Shown here piece after piece: positions 16,259-24,028 of a DNA stretch of 30,863 nucleotides (position 1 is the first letter of the stretch; each line of letters begins with the position of its first letter). The DNA comes from Vicinamibacteria bacterium (GTDB lineage: Bacteria > Acidobacteriota > Vicinamibacteria > Fen-336 > JAGNNV01), in assembly GCA_016650185.1 (NCBI GenBank), contig JAENWE010000102.1, forward strand, positions 1 to 30,863. Direction: 5' to 3'. The position numbers and the translations under genes are program-made. The notes beneath the pieces are model-generated. The model had not been told where the DNA came from and searched no databases. It was given only the letters and a program-made list of their open reading frames with translations.

Positions 16259-18732
16259 GCAGAAAGCGGGACCGTGAAATGAAGATCACACGATGGCTGG
16301 AAGAGTTCCGCGACGATGTGAAGTTTGCGCTGCGGCAGCTCCGGGAAGCTCCGGTGTTCACCTTGATCGCGGTGGTCACCCTGGCCCTCGGCATCGGCGC
16401 CAACAGCGCGATCTTCGCCCTCGTTGATGCCACGCTGCTGCGGCCGCTACCCTTCGGGCAGCCCGGTCGTCTGGTTGCGATTCACGAGACGAGCGCGCAG
16501 ACCAACCGCGGCTCCGTGTCGCCTCTGAACATGATCGACTGGCTTGGGCGCGGCCGGAGCCTCGAGAAGATCGCGGGCTTCTTCCCCGGCGTGGGGGGCA
16601 TGGTCATGGCGGGAGCGGACGGCAACGCGGAAACCGTCTCTCGCCAGTGGGTGACCCAGGGCATTTTCGATGCCCTGGACGTGAAGCCCGTCGCGGGGCG
16701 TACATTCCTGCCCGCCGACGAGGCGCAGAAGGCCAAGGTCGTGGTGTTAAGCGAGGATTTCTGGCGCTCGAGATTCAATTCCGATCCGAGCGTGGTCGGC
16801 CGCGAGATTCGGCTCGACGGTTCGATGTGGAACGTCGTGGGGATCGTGCCCTCGGACTTTCAGCTGGTGGGGCGAAGCAGCCTCTGGGCCATGATCCCCT
16901 TTGGTACGCTTCCACCGCAGGCGCGGGGGGCACACATGCTCTCCGTCGCCGGGCGACTGAAGCCGGGGGTTTCGCTCGAGGCGGCGGAAGCCGACCTGTC
17001 GACTGTCGCCACCGCCCTCGCTCGGGAGTTTCCGGAGACCAATGCCGGCCGCGGCGTCGCCCTCGTGTCGATGCACGACTCGATCATTGGCGGCGACCTG
17101 CGCCTGACCTCGATGATGTTCCTCGGCGTGGTGGGTTTCGTGCTTCTCATCTGCTGCGCCAATGTCGCGAATCTCCTGCTCGCGCGCGCTACCGCCCGCA
17201 CCCGCGAACTGGCCGTCCGCGCGGCCCTGGGCGCCGGCCGCCGTCGCATCATTCGTCAGTTGATGACGGAGAGCCTCGTCTTGTCGCTGCTTGGCGGTGC
17301 GCTGGGCATCGGTCTGGGAGCCGCGATCATCGGCGTGGCGCCGTCGCTCATCCCCCAGGGCCTCCTGCCGCCGATCGTGAACCTGACCTTCGATCTGGGC
17401 GTGGTCGGGTTCTGTGCGGCGGCGGCGGTGCTCGTGGGCTTGCTCTTCGGCATTGCGCCGGCCTGGCTGGCCATGGGCTTCTCGCCACAGGAAGCGATGG
17501 GTGAAGACGCCCGCACGACCACCGGCCGCGGCGGCCGGCTTCGCGGGGCGCTGGTCATGGGGGAGGTGGCGACGGCGGTCCTCCTCCTCTTCGGCGCCGG
17601 CTTGCTTCTGCGCACTCTGGTCGCGGTGGATTCGTTCGATCGCGGGTACCGGGCCGAGAGCGTGCTCTCGATCCTGGTCGATCCGCTCGGCTCCAAGTAC
17701 CCGACGCCGGAACTCCTGCAGCAGTTCTACGATCAGGTGGAAGGTGAGGTCCGCGCGGCGCCGGGCGTGCAGGACATGGCCTGGACCAGCGCGCTGCCGC
17801 TCGACTTCTCCGATGACGACGGCCTTTCGTACGAGGTCGTGGGCGATCCGCCGGCCAAAGTCAGCCGTCGTCCAGCCACGGAATATCAGGTCGTGAGCCC
17901 GACCTACTTCTCGACCCTCGATCTGCCCATCGTGGCGGGGCGTGCCTTCGACGCGCGCGACACCCGCGACGGTGTGCCGGTGGCGATGGTCAACGAGGCC
18001 TTCGCCCGGGCGCTCGGCGGCCGGTCCCCGATCGGTCTGAGGGTGGCGCTCCGACCTGCGTCCAGGCCCGAGGCAGACCCGGTGGTGCGCGAGATCGTCG
18101 GCGTGGCGAAGCAGATCAAGGGCCGGCCGGACGAGGCGAAGGACTTCGTCCAGGTCTATGCGCCGATGGCCCAGGATCTCTCGGACGACATCTTCATGGT
18201 GGTGCGCCCCAAGTCTGGCAACGCCACCGTCCTGGTGTCGTCGGTACGGGCGGCGGTTTCGCGCATCGACAAGGAACAGATGGTCAGCCTCAGAGACGTC
18301 ATGACCCTCGAAGACATCGACCGGGCGGCCACCGGGCGTCATCGGTTCCGGGCCGTCATGGCGGGCTCCTTTGCGGTGCTGGCCCTGGTCCTCGCCATGG
18401 TCGGCGTCTTCGGGATCCTGGCGTACTCCGTCCAGCAAAGAGTCCGTGACCTGGGAGTCCGCCGTGCCCTCGGCGCCAGCACGAACGACGTGGTCCGACT
18501 CGTGGTTTCGAGCGCCCTGCGCGTGATTGGCGGAGGAGCGGTGGTCGGCTTGATGCTCGCCGTAGGCTTCAGCCGGCTGATCGTGAGCGTCCTCTTTGAG
18601 GTTCAGCCGCTCGACCTGATGACGTTCGGAGCGGTGACGGCAATTCTGGTGATGGCCGCGGCGGTCTCTGTGGCTGGGCCCGCATGGCGAGCGGCGACGG
18701 TTGATCCCGCGGCGGCGCTGCGAACGAAGTAA
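16249..18732 (+). CDS. ADOP-type ABC permease (duplicated MacB/FtsX)
   Basis: The 827-residue membrane protein carries two tandem MacB_PCD plus FtsX units, the hallmark of 'acidobacterial duplicated orphan permeases'. N-terminal TM follows DDVKFALRQLREAP (VVTLALGIGANSAIFALVDA). The first FtsX domain has ARTRELAVRAALGAGRRRI. The second unit starts near residue 420 (LVMGEVATAVLLLFGAGLLL), and the second FtsX domain has QRVRDLGVRRALGASTNDV and the ending DPAAALR. No ATPase gene is adjacent, hence 'orphan', and the transported substrate is unknown. Start options are GTG at 16249, overlapping the prefix frame, or ATG at 16279; both are inside what should be the prefix-permease junction. PadR regulators often accompany this family, but none is here. 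Confidence 0.9.
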   Translation: MQLSRKRDREMKITRWLEEFRDDVKFALRQLREAPVFTLIAVVTLALGIGANSAIFALVDATLLRPLPFGQPGRLVAIHETSAQTNRGSVSPLNMIDWLGRGRSLEKIAGFFPGVGGMVMAGADGNAETVSRQWVTQGIFDALDVKPVAGRTFLPADEAQKAKVVVLSEDFWRSRFNSDPSVVGREIRLDGSMWNVVGIVPSDFQLVGRSSLWAMIPFGTLPPQARGAHMLSVAGRLKPGVSLEAAEADLSTVATALAREFPETNAGRGVALVSMHDSIIGGDLRLTSMMFLGVVGFVLLICCANVANLLLARATARTRELAVRAALGAGRRRIIRQLMTESLVLSLLGGALGIGLGAAIIGVAPSLIPQGLLPPIVNLTFDLGVVGFCAAAAVLVGLLFGIAPAWLAMGFSPQEAMGEDARTTTGRGGRLRGALVMGEVATAVLLLFGAGLLLRTLVAVDSFDRGYRAESVLSILVDPLGSKYPTPELLQQFYDQVEGEVRAAPGVQDMAWTSALPLDFSDDDGLSYEVVGDPPAKVSRRPATEYQVVSPTYFSTLDLPIVAGRAFDARDTRDGVPVAMVNEAFARALGGRSPIGLRVALRPASRPEADPVVREIVGVAKQIKGRPDEAKDFVQVYAPMAQDLSDDIFMVVRPKSGNATVLVSSVRAAVSRIDKEQMVSLRDVMTLEDIDRAATGRHRFRAVMAGSFAVLALVLAMVGVFGILAYSVQQRVRDLGVRRALGASTNDVVRLVVSSALRVIGGGAVVGLMLAVGFSRLIVSVLFEVQPLDLMTFGAVTAILVMAAAVSVAGPAWRAATVDPAAALRTK

Positions 18733-18751
18733 GGGGGCCACACGGTCCCCC
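18733..18751 (+). terminator. Weak hairpin after the ADOP gene
   Basis: GGGGG and CCCCC flank a 9-base loop immediately after the ADOP stop codon. A second short CCCCC/GGGGG dyad lies about 30 bp further. No T-run follows, so the call is tentative. The position between convergent reading frames supports it. Confidence 0.3.
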
Positions 18752-18860
18752 GTCCTGAGCGAGCACTCCCCGATGGTTCCCCCCATGGGGGATGACCGGT
18801 TAGCTGCGTTTCGAATTCGTTTCGCGCCGCCCCAGAATCGGCGCAGTGGGGCGTTGAGGC

Positions 18861-19220
18861 TCAGTTCCTCGCGGCGGCGCGCGCTCGCCGGAACAGCCAG
18901 AGTCCGATCGCCATCGGCACACCCACGCCGGTGGCCATCTTCAGTTCGAAGACGGCGACGCTCGTCACGTCCTCGCCGGGCAGGAAAGCGGCCAGAATCC
19001 CTCCGACGGTGACCATCGCACCCACCGCCCCCGCGCCACGCTCGAATCTGCGCGCGGTGTCCAGCGTCATGAGAGCGAGGAAGGTGTAGACGAAGGGCAC
19101 GAGGTTCAGGACGACCGTGGCCCGGAGCAGCACCTGGTAGGCCTCGGCCACCGTCGATCCGGTCAAGGAAAGAGCGGTCAGCGCCGCCGACTTATGCAAC
19201 GTACTTCTGTTACGGGACAC
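18861..19220 (-). pseudogene. C-terminal remnant of an APC-family amino-acid permease
   Basis: The 119-residue frame holds only what looks like the last three transmembrane segments of an APC superfamily permease: GSTVAEAYQVLLRATVVLNL, VPFVYTFLALMTL, then two more hydrophobic helices around VGGILAAFLPGEDVTSVAVF. Full-length members have about 450 residues and 12 helices, so three quarters are missing. An in-frame TAG precedes the GTG that opens the frame. No upstream part of such a permease exists in the window. It lies next to a MocR regulator and an amino-acid-decarboxylase-like gene, which commonly travel with APC antiporters, so it may be the relic of that partner. Confidence 0.7.
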
Positions 19221-19292
19221 AAGCTAGTCCTCGTTCCGCTCGATGGGCGCTCGTTCGTTGCGCGCTCGCGCGCGATTGTGCGCGGTTCTCGA

Positions 19293-20765
19293 TCAGGCTG
19301 ATGCGCTCTTGGGCCGCGTCCTGGACGGCCCTGGGCCCGTCCGGGTGGGCGCGGGGCCACGCGGCGACCGCGGCTTGGATCGCTTCACATTCTTCGTCTC
19401 GCCCTTGACCCGGGCCAGGATCTCCACGGCTCGCCTTAACGAGGTCTCTGGCGCGCAGGCGTAGCTGAGCCGCAAGTAGGAGCCGGTGGCCTCGGCCGGG
19501 AACCACTGCCGGCCCGCGCTTACCAGAACCCCGGCTCGGGCCGCCCGAGTCGCGAAGGCCACCTCATCCATCGAGCTCTCCAGTCTCACCCACAGGTGCA
19601 TGCCTCCCGCGGGCAGAAGCGTCACACTGCCATCGCCGAAATGCTGCGTCATCGCGGAGGCGAGAATGTCCCGCCGGTTCAGCAGTCGGGCTCGAACGTC
19701 GCGGAGGTGACGCGGCCAGCCGGGCGAATGGACCAGGTCGAGCGCGGTTTCCTGGATTGGCCCGGAGACGAAGAAGTCAGACACGACACGGCTCGCGGTC
19801 AGCCTCGAAAGAGCCGCACCCTTGGCCACGATCGCGCCGATCCGAAGCCCCGGCGCCGCCGCCTTCGTGAGCGAGCGGAGATAGACGCAGTGACCGTTTC
19901 GATCGTGCGAGACGAGCGGCGGCATGGGCGTCTTCTCGAAGGACAGATCACGGCACCAGTCGTCTTCGATCAGGATGGCGCCAGCCTGAGCGACCACATC
20001 GAGCAGGCCCTGGCGGCGGTCGAGAGCCAGGGTGGCGCCGGTCGGATTCGCGTGCGTGGGCTGGGAGTAGAAGAGGCGAGCTCCGGAGCTTTCGAAGGCC
20101 TGAGCCAGAATCTCTGGCCGGACCCCGTCACGGTCCGTGGGAACGGGCACGAGTCGCAGGCCGGCGGCGCGCGCAGCGATCATGGCTCCCATGTAGGAGG
20201 GCGATTCGATCAGGACCGGCGCTCCCGGCGCCGCCAGCGCGTTGAAAGCCGTATTGATCGCCGATTGCGAACCGGGACAGATCAAAACCTCATAGGGGGC
20301 GACCGCGGGGCCGAGCTGCTGCGCGAACCAGCTCCGCAGCCCTTCGATCCCTTCGAGGGGCATCCGGCCCCAGACACCCGGGCGCCTTGCCGAGCGAGTC
20401 ATGGCGCGCGAGACCAACTCCGTGGCCTGAAGTTCCTCGGCTGGATAACCGCCGGCCAGATTGATGGCCCCGGGCACCGGCAGCGTCAGCAGACTGGCGA
20501 TGGCATCGGCCGACACTCGAGCCGACCCAAGCGCGAGTCCTTGCCATCCGAAATCCGCCTCCACCACTTCTGGACCGGGGCGCGAAGCGACGAACGTGCC
20601 CTGGCCGGGCCGAGCATCCAGAAGGCCTTCCGCGGTGAGGCGCGCCATGGCCAGGCGTACCGTCCCCGGACTCACGCGGTGTTCGGACATCAACTGACGG
20701 ACCGAGGAGAGCTTGGCTCCCGGACCCAAACGCCGCACTTCCTGCCGAAGCGTTTGTTGAACCAT
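19293..20765 (-). CDS. MocR-type regulator (GntR HTH plus aminotransferase fold)
   Basis: This 490-residue transcription factor has an N-terminal winged helix (residues 1-62: KLSSVRQLMSEHRVSPGTVR) and a class I aminotransferase-like domain that binds PLP and serves as effector sensor. PLP features include HANPTG around Asn240, LIEDDW at 265-270 and the Schiff-base lysine Lys301 in SLTKAAAPGLRIG. The last 35 residues are an unusual Arg/Pro/Ser-rich tail beyond the fold and may be read-through into non-coding DNA. I took the inner ATG because AAAGAGAG lies upstream and it leaves room for a shared promoter. The outer ATG at 20789 overlaps the outer ATG of the divergent gene. It probably controls the divergent decarboxylase gene and itself. 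Confidence 0.9.
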   Translation of the reverse strand: MVQQTLRQEVRRLGPGAKLSSVRQLMSEHRVSPGTVRLAMARLTAEGLLDARPGQGTFVASRPGPEVVEADFGWQGLALGSARVSADAIASLLTLPVPGAINLAGGYPAEELQATELVSRAMTRSARRPGVWGRMPLEGIEGLRSWFAQQLGPAVAPYEVLICPGSQSAINTAFNALAAPGAPVLIESPSYMGAMIAARAAGLRLVPVPTDRDGVRPEILAQAFESSGARLFYSQPTHANPTGATLALDRRQGLLDVVAQAGAILIEDDWCRDLSFEKTPMPPLVSHDRNGHCVYLRSLTKAAAPGLRIGAIVAKGAALSRLTASRVVSDFFVSGPIQETALDLVHSPGWPRHLRDVRARLLNRRDILASAMTQHFGDGSVTLLPAGGMHLWVRLESSMDEVAFATRAARAGVLVSAGRQWFPAEATGSYLRLSYACAPETSLRRAVEILARVKGETKNVKRSKPRSPRGPAPTRTGPGPSRTRPKSASA

Positions 20766-20808
20766 CGTTACGCTGTTACTCTCTTTCATGAGCGAATATA
20801 GTAACGCT
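20766..20808. promoter_or_regulatory. Divergent promoter/operator with GTTAC half-sites
   Basis: Two GTTAC words (20767-20771 and 20775-20779) face an inverted GTAAC (20801-20805), giving a dyad centred between the MocR and decarboxylase genes. TATAGT at 20797-20802 lies 6 bases before the ATG at 20809, with GTTAC in the -35 position, which would give a leaderless mRNA. MocR regulators commonly bind such repeats between divergent genes. The site and its regulator are inferred from position and symmetry. Confidence 0.5.
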
Positions 20809-22215
20809 ATGCTGCCGAACGCGAAAGCGCTTTCCCCTCGAGAGATCCTCATGAACGCGGCCAGCCGCGGCATCAGGTATCGCGAGACCGTGGCGCAGCG
20901 ATCCGTGGCTCCGACGCCCGAGGCCATTCGGGCCCTCGAGGACTTCTGCCGCCCCGTGCCCGAGACGGGCGGCCACCCCCGCGAGATCATCGATCGGCTG
21001 GACCGACTCGGCTCCCCCGCGACGCTCACCATGACGGGAGGGCGCTACTTCGGATTCGTGAACGGCGGCTCCCTTCCCGTCACCGTGGCTTCGAACTGGC
21101 TCGCCACCGCCTGGGACCAGAACTGCGCCCTCCATGTGATGTCGCCGGTCGGCGCCACCCTCGAAACCGTGGCGCTCCGGTGGACGCTCGATGTGCTGAG
21201 GCTTCCCAAAGACACCTCCGGCGCCTTCGTCGTGGGCGCGACCATGGCCAACTTCACGAGCCTCGCGGCCGCGCGGCACGCTGTCCTGAAACGGGCGGGC
21301 TGGGATGCCGACGAAGATGGCCTGTTTGGCGCGCCGCCGATCACGGTGTTCGTGGGCGCCGAAGTTCATGCGACCGTGCGGCGAGTGCTGGGTCTTCTCG
21401 GACTCGGCCGCTCGCGGCCCGTCGAACTGGAGGTCGATACGCAGGGAAGAATCCGAACCCAGGATCTTCCAAAGATCACGGGGCCGGCCATCGTGTGCAT
21501 CCAGGCGGGAAACGTGAACACCGGAGCTTTCGATCCGGCCACCGAGATCTGCGCGTGGGCGAAAGAGGCGGCGGCCTGGGTGCACGTGGATGGCGCGTTC
21601 GGATTGTGGGCGCGCGCCGCCCCCGCGGTGGCCCGGCAGGCCGAGGGGTTTGAGCGGGCGGACTCCTGGGCGACCGACGCGCACAAGTGGCTCAATGTTC
21701 CCTATGACTGCGGCATCGCGATGGTCCGGGACGAGCCCGCCCTGCGTTCCGCGATGGCGATGAGTGCGGCCTACCTTCCCCCTTCGGGAGTGCGGGATCC
21801 GATGCACTACTCTCCGGATGGGTCGCGACGCGCTCGGGCGGTCGACGTTTGGGCGGCCATCGAGTTCCTCGGACGACGAGGCATCGCGGAGTTGGTCGAG
21901 GGTTGCTGCGCCCACGCATCTCGCATGGCGGTGCGCCTCGCCGAGGCGGGCCACGAGGTCCTGAACGACGTGACCTTGAATCAGGTGCTGGTGGCTTTTG
22001 GCGACGATGGTCGAACCAACCGGGTCATCGCCGGCGTTCAGGCGGACGGCGTCTGCTGGTGCGGCGGCACGCGCTTTCAAGGGCGCGACGCCATGCGCAT
22101 CAGCGTCTCGTCATGGGCCACCACCGATTCGGATGTCGAGGAGTCGCTCGCCTCGATCCTCGCCGTGGCCGCCCGCGCGAAAGAGAGCCGGGGTGGATAT
22201 CGATCCAGTCGCTGA
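20809..22215 (+). CDS. PLP-dependent group II decarboxylase-like protein
   Basis: The 468-residue enzyme belongs to the aromatic-L-amino-acid/glutamate decarboxylase family. It should remove CO2 from an amino acid to give an amine, though some members have other activities. Key residues, numbered from this start: His187 in AEVHATV (stacks on PLP), Asp261 in VHVDGAFG (pairs with the pyridine N) and Lys293 in TDAHKWLNVPYDCG (Schiff base). SGAFVVGATMANFTSLAAAR corresponds to the GG-x-SAN phosphate-binding region. An outer ATG at 20788 is possible; I prefer 20809, 6 bases behind a TATAGT box. It is divergent from the MocR gene, which probably regulates it. The substrate cannot be read from sequence. 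Confidence 0.88.
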   Translation: MLPNAKALSPREILMNAASRGIRYRETVAQRSVAPTPEAIRALEDFCRPVPETGGHPREIIDRLDRLGSPATLTMTGGRYFGFVNGGSLPVTVASNWLATAWDQNCALHVMSPVGATLETVALRWTLDVLRLPKDTSGAFVVGATMANFTSLAAARHAVLKRAGWDADEDGLFGAPPITVFVGAEVHATVRRVLGLLGLGRSRPVELEVDTQGRIRTQDLPKITGPAIVCIQAGNVNTGAFDPATEICAWAKEAAAWVHVDGAFGLWARAAPAVARQAEGFERADSWATDAHKWLNVPYDCGIAMVRDEPALRSAMAMSAAYLPPSGVRDPMHYSPDGSRRARAVDVWAAIEFLGRRGIAELVEGCCAHASRMAVRLAEAGHEVLNDVTLNQVLVAFGDDGRTNRVIAGVQADGVCWCGGTRFQGRDAMRISVSSWATTDSDVEESLASILAVAARAKESRGGYRSSR

Positions 22216-22436
22216 CGCATGATCCCGAGAGCCCGGGCTTCATATCGATCGAGGCGGCCCAGTTCTACCCGCTCGTCGGTGAAGAGGCGCTCGCCGATTG
22301 GACGACCTTCGCCGAGAGTTGGAATCATCTCGATACCGACCGTTACATGAGAGACGGCGGGAGATCCAGGCGTCGCCTCGCCGCTTCGCCCCCTTTCTCT
22401 CCATCGCCGACGCAGACGACGTCACGGTTTTTGCCC
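22216..22436 (+). pseudogene. Frameshifted N-terminal stub of a 2OG-Fe dioxygenase
   Basis: One frame reads GFISIEAAQFYPLVGEEALA, DWTTFAESWNHLDTDRYM and RDGGRSRRR; a second frame continues RRFAPFLSIADADDV. Together they match the N-terminus of the 2OG-Fe dioxygenase family (PF10014 type), where a 'W..L..D.YM.DGGR.RRRR.A' block is conserved. The Fe-binding part is absent. The first frame has no start codon after the decarboxylase stop. So it lacks start, frame continuity and C-terminus, and is a dead fragment wedged between the decarboxylase and the propeller gene. A partial in-frame link to the propeller frame exists but is not meaningful. Confidence 0.65.
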
Positions 22437-22484
22437 CGTGCTACCCTCGCTCCCTCTCTCCGCCCACTCCCACAGAGGTTGACC

Positions 22485-23864
22485 ATGAACAGATGCCTGG
22501 CCGGCGGCGTCATCGCCATCAGCGTTCTCGCGCCGTCGGCTCTCGCCACGTCGGCCGAAGCCGCCGACGCCAATTGGCCGCAATTCCGAGGTCGGAACGC
22601 CGCCGGTGTCTCCGATGGAGCGCTGCTTCCAGACATCTGGAATGCCGCGAAGGGGATAGGCGTCCTCTGGAAGACGCGGATTCCAGGTCTGGCGCATTCG
22701 AGCCCCGTGGTCTGGGCCGATCAGGTGTTCGTGACTACCGCGATCTCGTCCCTGCCCGACGCCACATTCAAGCCGGGGCTCTATGGCGCCGGCACCGCGT
22801 CCGAGGATGCAACGGCGCACCGCTTTCAGGTGCTCAGCGTGGATCGCAACTCCGGCAAGGTCCGGTGGGCGCGGACGGCCTACGAAGGAACGCCGCGGGA
22901 GAAGCGCCACATCAAGGCCACCTACGCCAACGCCTCGCCGGCGACTGACGGGAAGCGCATAGTGGCGTTCTTCGGATCTCAGGGGCTCTACGCCTACGAC
23001 ATGGCCGGCACGCTCCTGTGGAAACGCGACCTCGGCCGACTCGATGCCGGCGCCTACGACGCGCCCGATTACGAATGGGGGACGGCAAGTTCGCCCATCC
23101 TTTTCGAGGATCTGGTGATCGTGCAATGCGACCAGCAGAAGGGTTCGTTCATCACGGCGCTGAGCCTGAAGGACGGCACGACGGTCTGGCGCACCGAGAG
23201 GGAAGAGCTTCCTTCCTGGGCCACGCCGACCGTGTACTCGGGTTCTGGAGCCACCGAGCTGGTGACGAACGCTCCCAATTTCATCCGAGGTTATGACCCG
23301 AGGACGGGGAAGGAACTGTGGCGGCTCGGCCGAAGCTCCAAGATCACGGCGCCCACTCCCGTCTTCGACGGAGATCTGATCGTGGTGATGAGCGGTCGGC
23401 GGCCCAATGCCCCGATCTTTGTCCTCAAAGCGGGAGCCCGCGGCGACATAACGCTGCCCGAAAACGCGACCTCAGGCGGCAATGTGCTGTGGACGCGCGA
23501 GCGGTCGGGCTCCTACATGCCCACCCCCGTGATCTATCGCGGGTACCTCTACGTCTTGAAAAACGAAGGCATCTTCATCTGCTACGACCTGCGGTCCGGC
23601 GAGAAACGCTACGAAACAAGAATCCCCCAGGTCGGCAGCGGATTCAGCGCATCGCCAGTCGCAGCAGACGGGAAGCTCTATCTCTCAGGCGAGGACGGCG
23701 ATGTCTTTGTGATCAAGGCGGGCCACGAGTTCGAGCTCCTCAAACGCAACCCGATGGGCCAGCCCTTGATGGCGACCCCGGCGATTTCCGGCGACATGAT
23801 GTTCGTGCGCGGAGAACGGGATCTGTTCGCGGTGGGTCGGACGGGGCTGACCGGAAGCCGTTAG
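22485..23864 (+). CDS. Secreted PQQ-like beta-propeller protein
   Basis: The 459-residue protein starts with a signal peptide (MNRCLAGGVIAISVLAPSAL, cleavage near ATSAEA, residue 26). Mature sequence opens with NWPQFRGRNAAGVSDG, the classic start of PQQ-binding-like WD propellers of Acidobacteria, Planctomycetes and Verrucomicrobia. Repeated blades show the pattern VVWADQVFVTT, ALSLKDGTTVWRTE, GYDPRTGKELWRL and VIYRGYLYVLKNEG. Many members bind no PQQ and act as protein-interaction or sugar-degradation-linked modules, so I give no enzymatic function. AGAGG precedes the ATG; the long upstream extension of the frame belongs to other features. It appears monocistronic. Confidence 0.9.
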   Translation: MNRCLAGGVIAISVLAPSALATSAEAADANWPQFRGRNAAGVSDGALLPDIWNAAKGIGVLWKTRIPGLAHSSPVVWADQVFVTTAISSLPDATFKPGLYGAGTASEDATAHRFQVLSVDRNSGKVRWARTAYEGTPREKRHIKATYANASPATDGKRIVAFFGSQGLYAYDMAGTLLWKRDLGRLDAGAYDAPDYEWGTASSPILFEDLVIVQCDQQKGSFITALSLKDGTTVWRTEREELPSWATPTVYSGSGATELVTNAPNFIRGYDPRTGKELWRLGRSSKITAPTPVFDGDLIVVMSGRRPNAPIFVLKAGARGDITLPENATSGGNVLWTRERSGSYMPTPVIYRGYLYVLKNEGIFICYDLRSGEKRYETRIPQVGSGFSASPVAADGKLYLSGEDGDVFVIKAGHEFELLKRNPMGQPLMATPAISGDMMFVRGERDLFAVGRTGLTGSR

Positions 23865-24028
23865 CCCGCGCGGACCGGCGGACGCTCAGCCGGGTGCACC
23901 AGAGATCCCAGGTCCATGACGTCAAGGACGTTTCCGACCCCTATCCGCAGTCCGCCTGAAAGCAAGGGACATCCGCCGCGCACACCCAGCCTCATGAGTG
24001 GACCGCAACTGTGGTAAACGTACCTTAC

